From UBA2336 sp964404445 (GTDB lineage: Bacteria > Bacteroidota > Bacteroidia > Cytophagales > Cyclobacteriaceae): a stretch of DNA of 64,000 nt. Each line of letters starts with the position of its first letter. Within the stretch, counting starts at the first letter, position 1. The DNA lies in assembly GCA_964404445.1 (NCBI GenBank), contig CAYOJW010000003.1, positions 1 to 64,000 of the forward strand, written 5' to 3'. Shown here in pieces: positions 60,485 to 64,000 of the stretch. The position numbers and the translations under genes are program-made. The notes beneath the pieces are model-generated. The model had not been told where the DNA came from. It worked only from the letters and a program-made list of their open reading frames with translations, and did no database searches.

Positions 60485-61514
60485 CGTTATCAAACGTTTA
60501 TTGTTATGCCTGTTGGCAATCATGATTGTGTTGGTGATTGCATACCGCGACCTCGTAGTATATGGTATCCGCCAGGGCAAAGGGCAGTTAACCATTGTGT
60601 GGAATGCCCGTCCGGTAGAAGACGTTATGGCCGACCCTTCCTTTCCGGATTCGCTCAAAGCCAAGCTCACACTCATTGCGCAGGTGCGTAAATTCGCCAT
60701 CGATTCGCTTGGCCTGAAAGACACCAAAAATTACAAAACACTCTACGATCAAAAGGGTGAAGAAATCATGTGGGTGGTTACAGCATGTGAGCCGTTCCGG
60801 TTTAAAGCTAAAGAGTGGGATTTCCCCATTGTGGGTTCTGTTCCATACAAAGGTTTCTTCGATAAAGAAAAAGCCATCGCATTGCGCGATGAACTTGATA
60901 AAGAAGGGTGGGACACCAGCATTCGTAATCCGGGCGGGTGGTCAACGTTGGGTTGGTTTACCGATCCCATCCTCAGTAAAATGCTCGAACGCACCGAAGG
61001 CGACCTGGCCAACCTGATTATCCACGAAATGGTACACGCTACCATTTTTGTGAAAGACAGTGTTGACTTTAACGAGAACCTGGCAACATTTATTGGCGAT
61101 CGGGGAACCGAACGTTTTTTGATTTCTGCGTACGGCATTACATCAACCGAATATATCACCTATGTAGGTGAAAATACCGATTTTTTAAAATACAGCGATC
61201 ACATGCTGCGCGGTACCGAAATGTTAGATAGTTTATACAACACCTTTCGCGATAACGACCCTGTTGAAAACAAGGAAGCTTTGAAAAAAACAGCCATCGA
61301 AAAAATTGTGGCCAGCCTCGATACGCTTTCGCTGAAACTGAACAAAAAACCATCCGAACGGTTTAAGGAAAGGCTCCCCAACAACACCTATTTTATTAAC
61401 ATGAAGCGATACCAATCGCAACAGGATATTTTTTGTGACGATATGAATACAAATTTCAGGGGCGATTTACAGGCTTACATCCGTTACCTGACGGATAAAT
61501 ATCCGTTTCTTTAG
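60465..61514 (+). CDS. Predicted zinc aminopeptidase (Aminopep family)
   Basis: A 349-residue protein with one N-terminal membrane segment (about 9-27, LLLCLLAIMIVLVIAYRDLVV) and a zinc metallopeptidase motif HEMVH (His187, Glu188, His191) in LIIHEMVHATIFVK, followed by FNENLATFIGDRGTERF, where Glu would be the third ligand. This matches the predicted aminopeptidase family (PF10023 type) known mainly from genome annotation. It should face the periplasm. It overlaps the preceding barrel-protein gene by 20 nt. Confidence 0.85.
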   Translation: MQKRTANVIKRLLLCLLAIMIVLVIAYRDLVVYGIRQGKGQLTIVWNARPVEDVMADPSFPDSLKAKLTLIAQVRKFAIDSLGLKDTKNYKTLYDQKGEEIMWVVTACEPFRFKAKEWDFPIVGSVPYKGFFDKEKAIALRDELDKEGWDTSIRNPGGWSTLGWFTDPILSKMLERTEGDLANLIIHEMVHATIFVKDSVDFNENLATFIGDRGTERFLISAYGITSTEYITYVGENTDFLKYSDHMLRGTEMLDSLYNTFRDNDPVENKEALKKTAIEKIVASLDTLSLKLNKKPSERFKERLPNNTYFINMKRYQSQQDIFCDDMNTNFRGDLQAYIRYLTDKYPFL

Positions 61515-61605
61515 ATTAGTTCACTACCCTTACTAAGATTAAACAGGTTTTCGGGCGTGTGCCACGTTGGTGAAGCCGAGATGCGAGAAATCGGCCGTCC
61601 TTTTA

Positions 61606-61640
61606 TTGTTAGGTATTTTTTTTCGTTTTATATACCTTTG
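61606..61640 (+). promoter_or_regulatory. Promoter of the candidate RNA
   Basis: TACCTTTG (61633-61640) matches the -7 consensus exactly. TTG at 61606-61608 lies 24 nt upstream, longer than the usual 19-21. Transcription would begin near 61646, at the base of the first helix of the candidate RNA. Confidence 0.5.
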
Positions 61641-61644
61641 TGAT

Positions 61645-61770
61645 GTAAGGGATTCCGATTTGAACGGAAATATAATTCCTGAGCGGAGAAACGGCTCCGT
61701 CTAAGGCGGTTTTAAAGCTATCGGTTTGATAGATTGTATTTCCCTCCCTTATTTCTTTAAGGTACAGCCA
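61645..61770 (+). ncRNA. Candidate structured non-coding RNA
   Basis: The segment can fold with both ends paired: TAAGGGA near 61646 with TCCCTTA near 61745, and GGAAATA with TATTTCC just inside. Internal hairpins are TTCCG/CGGAA (61663-61679 region), CGGAG/CTCCG (61684-61699), and CTATC/GATAG (61718-61732). A consensus -7 box sits directly before it and there is no open frame. The closed helix with a large internal loop and about 110-125 nt length recall a small 6S-like RNA. It does not show tmRNA, SRP RNA, RNase P or known riboswitch signatures. It could also be a 5' leader element, but the next gene is 230 nt away with its own promoter-like box. Confidence 0.4.
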
Positions 61771-61973
61771 ACCCATTGCAGAAATCTTGTGTTGGCTATC
61801 GTTGCTGTTCTTGTAGTTTCGTTCGTATTAACACTAATTTGTTTTCAGCGGGAGCAGAAGGCCGCCTGCAAAATCCTGCCCATCCTAAAATCTTAAAATC
61901 CTGATCCAATCCTGATCCGCATTAAGGAATTGTTAAGATATTACCCGAAGGTTCTTAAACCCCGGCTTTTGTC

Positions 61974-61981
61974 TAACTTTG
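61974..61981 (+). promoter_or_regulatory. Putative promoter of the two-component operon
   Basis: TAACTTTG is an exact -7 match 20 nt before the response-regulator start. Instead of a TTG box, an inverted repeat TTAAGA (61933-61938) and TCTTAA (61953-61958) lies just upstream, which could be an activator site, perhaps for the regulator itself (inference). Confidence 0.5.
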
Positions 61982-62001
61982 TACCGTAAACGTTAAGAGT
62001 T

Positions 62002-62691
62002 ATGGCAAACAAGCCCGTTCAAAAAGTGCTTGTAGTTGACGATGAAGAGCCGATTCAGGAGCTTCTCAAATACAATCTCGAAAAAACCGGATATGAAGTA
62101 AAAACCGCCAGCGATGGCTTTAAAGCGGTTGACATTGCCAAAAAATTCCATCCCGACCTGGTGTTGCTCGACATTATGATGCCTAAAATGGATGGCGTTG
62201 AAACGTGCAGGCTGTTGCGCGAAATCCCGGAACTTCAAAAAACCTTCATCGTGTTTTTAACGGCACGTTCGGAAGAATACTCCGAAGTAGCCGCGTTTGA
62301 TGTAGGTGCCGATGATTACATCAACAAACCCATTAAGCCCCGCGCGTTGATGAGCCGTATTACGGCACTGTTCAGGCGCGATCATAAAAAGAGCAGCACT
62401 GCCAATAAAATTACGATTGGCGATTTAACCATCGATCGTACAAGCTATACCATCAAGGTACAGGATCGTGAAATCAATCTGCCCAAGAAAGAATTTGAGT
62501 TGCTGCACTTCCTGGCGCAAAACCCGAACAAAGTTTTCAGCCGTGATGATTTGTTGCAAAACATTTGGGGATCGGATGTATATGTGTTAGCCCGCACGGT
62601 TGACGTACACATCCGCAAAGTGCGCGAAAAAATTGGTGAAGATTATATTACTACCGTGAAGGGTGTGGGGTATAAGTTCAGCCTGAATTAA
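62002..62691 (+). CDS. PhoB/OmpR-type response regulator
   Basis: A 229-residue response regulator. The receiver domain (about 6-122) has VDDEEPIQELL, phosphoacceptor Asp57 in LVLLDIMMPKMDG, and Lys109 in INKPIKPRAL. The C-terminal winged-helix domain (about 133-229) contains EFELLHFLAQNPNKVFSRDDLLQNIWG and TVDVHIRKVREKIG. It is probably activated by the kinase encoded 115 nt downstream. In this phylum such a pair is often named PhoB/PhoR, though the signal is not readable from sequence. A dispersed inverted repeat begins at its stop codon. Confidence 0.94.
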   Translation: MANKPVQKVLVVDDEEPIQELLKYNLEKTGYEVKTASDGFKAVDIAKKFHPDLVLLDIMMPKMDGVETCRLLREIPELQKTFIVFLTARSEEYSEVAAFDVGADDYINKPIKPRALMSRITALFRRDHKKSSTANKITIGDLTIDRTSYTIKVQDREINLPKKEFELLHFLAQNPNKVFSRDDLLQNIWGSDVYVLARTVDVHIRKVREKIGEDYITTVKGVGYKFSLN

Positions 62692-62799
62692 TTCGGTGAT
62701 GAGTTAATTCGTTAATTTGGCAATTCATTGAAACGATAAAAGAATGAGGTTGACGAAAGTTTCATTAACGAATCATCACATCACCACATCACCGAATTA
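62689..62799. repeat. A+T-rich inverted-repeat element between regulator and kinase
   Basis: TAATTCGGTGATG...TTAATTCGTTAAT (62689-62716) is mirrored by CATTAACGAATCATCACATCACC...CACCGAATTA (62763-62799), with a short insertion in the right arm. It starts at the regulator's stop codon and ends 7 nt before the kinase start. Confidence 0.75.
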
Positions 62800-62806
62800 G
62801 AAAGAG

Positions 62807-63844
62807 ATGATTTACAGTTCACGGGTACTCGCGTTTATTCTTGCCCTTTGCATATCGCTCATCACCACGGCCTTTCTTACTTTAGTTGAAGGTGTCGATA
62901 TAACGGCCTTGCTGGTAACATTCGTGATCAGTTTTTCGGTATCGTATATTCTTTCGTTTGCTATTCTGGAGTTGCTCATCTTCCGCGAGATCAATAAAAT
63001 TTATAAACTCATGGATAAGCTTCGCAAAAAAGAGTTGCAGGGCATATCCAAACAAAAACCGGGTATGCTTAACCCGCTTCAAAAAATAAACGAAGAGATT
63101 TTTTCGTTTGCCGAACTCAAGCAAAAAGAAATTGATGAACTGCGCAAGCTCGAAGCTTTCCGCAAAGAATTTATTGCCGACATCTCGCACGAACTAAAGA
63201 CACCCATTTTTGCAGCCCAGGGATTTGTGCACACCCTGTTGGATGGAGCCGTAAACGACAAAGCCGTGCGCGGAAAGTTTCTGCGAAAAGCAGCCCGTAG
63301 CCTCGATGGATTAGATGCGTTAGTCCAGGATTTGCTCACGCTGTCGCACATCGAAACCGGGCAGATTAAAATGCACTTCGAAGATGTGGATATGGTTGAA
63401 CTTACCCGTGAAGTGTTTGAGCAATTAGAAGAAAAAGCCGAAGAACGGAACATCAGTTTAAAAATCAGTCCGTCTAAAGAAAAACCCGTTGTTTATGCCG
63501 ACTGGCAGCGGATCACGCAGGTTATGACTAACCTTATATCAAACGCTATTAAACATTCGTATGAGGGCGGTGAAGTAACGGTAAGTTTTGAGATCGGCAA
63601 GAAAAGCGTTATCACTCACGTGAAAGACCGGGGCGAAGGTATAGCCGAAGAGCACCTCACGCGCATTTTTGAACGCTTTTACCGTGTCGATAAAAGCCGG
63701 AGCCGCGAAAAGGGCGGTACGGGTTTGGGGCTGGCCATTGTTAAACACATTTTAGAGAACCACAAAACCAAAACCGAAGTAGTAAGCACGGTTGGCAAAG
63801 GTTCTGATTTCAGTTTCAAACTTTTGCGGGGCGAAGGGAACTGA
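62807..63844 (+). CDS. PhoR-like sensor histidine kinase
   Basis: A 345-residue membrane histidine kinase. Two N-terminal helices (about 6-25 and 32-52) enclose almost no periplasmic loop. A coiled linker leads to the phosphoacceptor domain with His128 in FIADISHELKTPIF. The ATPase domain has N box LISNAIKHS, G1 VKDRGEGIA, F box FERFYRVDKSRS and G2 GGTGLGLAIVKHIL. There is no PAS or HAMP domain, so the signal is probably sensed within the membrane or passed from another protein. It forms an operon with the upstream regulator. Confidence 0.93.
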   Translation: MIYSSRVLAFILALCISLITTAFLTLVEGVDITALLVTFVISFSVSYILSFAILELLIFREINKIYKLMDKLRKKELQGISKQKPGMLNPLQKINEEIFSFAELKQKEIDELRKLEAFRKEFIADISHELKTPIFAAQGFVHTLLDGAVNDKAVRGKFLRKAARSLDGLDALVQDLLTLSHIETGQIKMHFEDVDMVELTREVFEQLEEKAEERNISLKISPSKEKPVVYADWQRITQVMTNLISNAIKHSYEGGEVTVSFEIGKKSVITHVKDRGEGIAEEHLTRIFERFYRVDKSRSREKGGTGLGLAIVKHILENHKTKTEVVSTVGKGSDFSFKLLRGEGN

Positions 63845-63877
63845 TATTTTTCGGTACACGCGGTGAGCTATTTTTTA

Positions 63878-63885
63878 TAGCTTTG
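63878..63885 (+). promoter_or_regulatory. Putative -7 element before the last gene
   Basis: TAGCTTTG matches TAnnTTTG exactly and lies 20 nt before the start of the truncated gene. No TTG is seen at the expected upstream spacing. Confidence 0.45.
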
Positions 63886-63905
63886 TCCGGTTACAACCAC
63901 ACAAC

Positions 63906-64000
63906 ATGATTGAATTGGAACAGGCAGTGGCCGAACAACTTATCTTTCACAAGGTAAGCATTGATGACGCCAACACTCAAATAAACAACGACCTCATCAA
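63906..64000 (+). CDS. 5' end of an unidentified gene (truncated by window)
   Basis: An open frame starts with ATG at 63906 and runs off the window after 31 full codons (starts MIELEQAVAEQLIFHKVSID). The N-terminus is hydrophilic with no signal peptide, so a cytoplasmic protein is likely. Too little is present for a family assignment. The exact -7 box 20 nt upstream supports it as a real gene. Confidence 0.6.
   Translation, partial: MIELEQAVAEQLIFHKVSIDDANTQINNDLI

Larger units (their letters stand above)
61515..62001. other. Intergenic region with candidate RNA and regulatory sites
   Basis: This 487-nt gap has no supported coding sequence. It contains a promoter-led, highly structured segment (61640-61770), a second hairpin AGCCAAC/GTTGGCT (61776-61782 with 61790-61796 region), a run of CCTGATCC/ATCCTG repeats (61874-61919), and the upstream region of the response-regulator gene. 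Confidence 0.5.

Noticed and set aside
61645..61770. tmRNA, SRP RNA or RNase P RNA
   Set aside because: There is no tRNA-like end with CCA, no GGAAG-type SRP loop, and no GAGGAAAGTC-type RNase P core.

Overview
The window looks like a chromosomal segment of a member of the Bacteroidota, probably order Cytophagales. The evidence is a type IX secretion (T9SS) protein (PorQ) and a T9SS C-terminal sorting-domain protein, menaquinone synthesis (MenA), a seven-gene ExbB-ExbD-ExbD-TonB operon, a carboxypeptidase-D-like regulatory-domain protein, and promoters of the Bacteroidota type (TTG about 19-21 nt upstream of TAnnTTTG) with few clear Shine-Dalgarno sites. No rRNA, tRNA, CRISPR array, phage or insertion-sequence gene was found. 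Genes are tightly packed, with many 1-20 nt overlaps.

Layout. 1-940: A+T-rich accessory-looking edge with a lipoprotein gene and small repeats. 940-6560: two tandem glutathione peroxidases, DoxX, MenA, a zinc-type cation efflux protein, a double universal stress protein, a J-domain membrane protein and a SUI1/eIF1-like factor. 6763-11194: three consecutive exported amidohydrolase-fold proteins, only the middle one with an intact HxH metal motif. 11291-16479: nuoA-nuoB-nuoC, an unrelated exported protein, nuoD, then nnr (NADHX repair); the other nuo genes are not here. 16573-25477: a stand-alone T9SS sorting-domain protein, threonine aldolase, a 1406-residue TPR-CHAT lipoprotein and a single-chain MutA-MutB methylmalonyl-CoA mutase. 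25690-31704: dnaA, an HtrA protease, a GH3-family adenylating enzyme and a small ExbB/ExbD pair. 31870-37455 (minus strand): exbB-exbD-exbD-tonB, a small membrane protein, a PstS-like lipoprotein and a TPR protein, ending at a strong terminator. 37925-48707: dxr-rseP, a PorE-architecture OmpA/PD40 protein, lon, porQ-hslU and a DUF4421 outer-membrane protein. 48986-61514: sixA-like, an LpxL-like acyltransferase, ettA, ispD, queA, an ABC permease (FtsX/MacB type), recA and a predicted aminopeptidase, with several lineage-specific proteins. 61640-61770: a candidate structured RNA. 62002-63844: a PhoB/PhoR-like two-component pair. A truncated gene begins at 63906.

Themes. Envelope biology dominates: TonB energisation, T9SS, lipid A acylation, and quality control by HtrA, RseP, Lon and HslU. 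Isoprenoid steps (dxr, ispD) and menaquinone prenylation are present with NADH dehydrogenase. The most unusual signals are small repeats that entered coding DNA. A degenerate heptanucleotide repeat forms the linker of the MutA-MutB fusion. A 15-bp palindrome occurs in frame in both the mutase and ispD. Larger intergenic elements with inverted-repeat arms begin exactly at stop codons. Coordinates of motifs were counted by hand; family assignments come from recognised motifs, not database searches.
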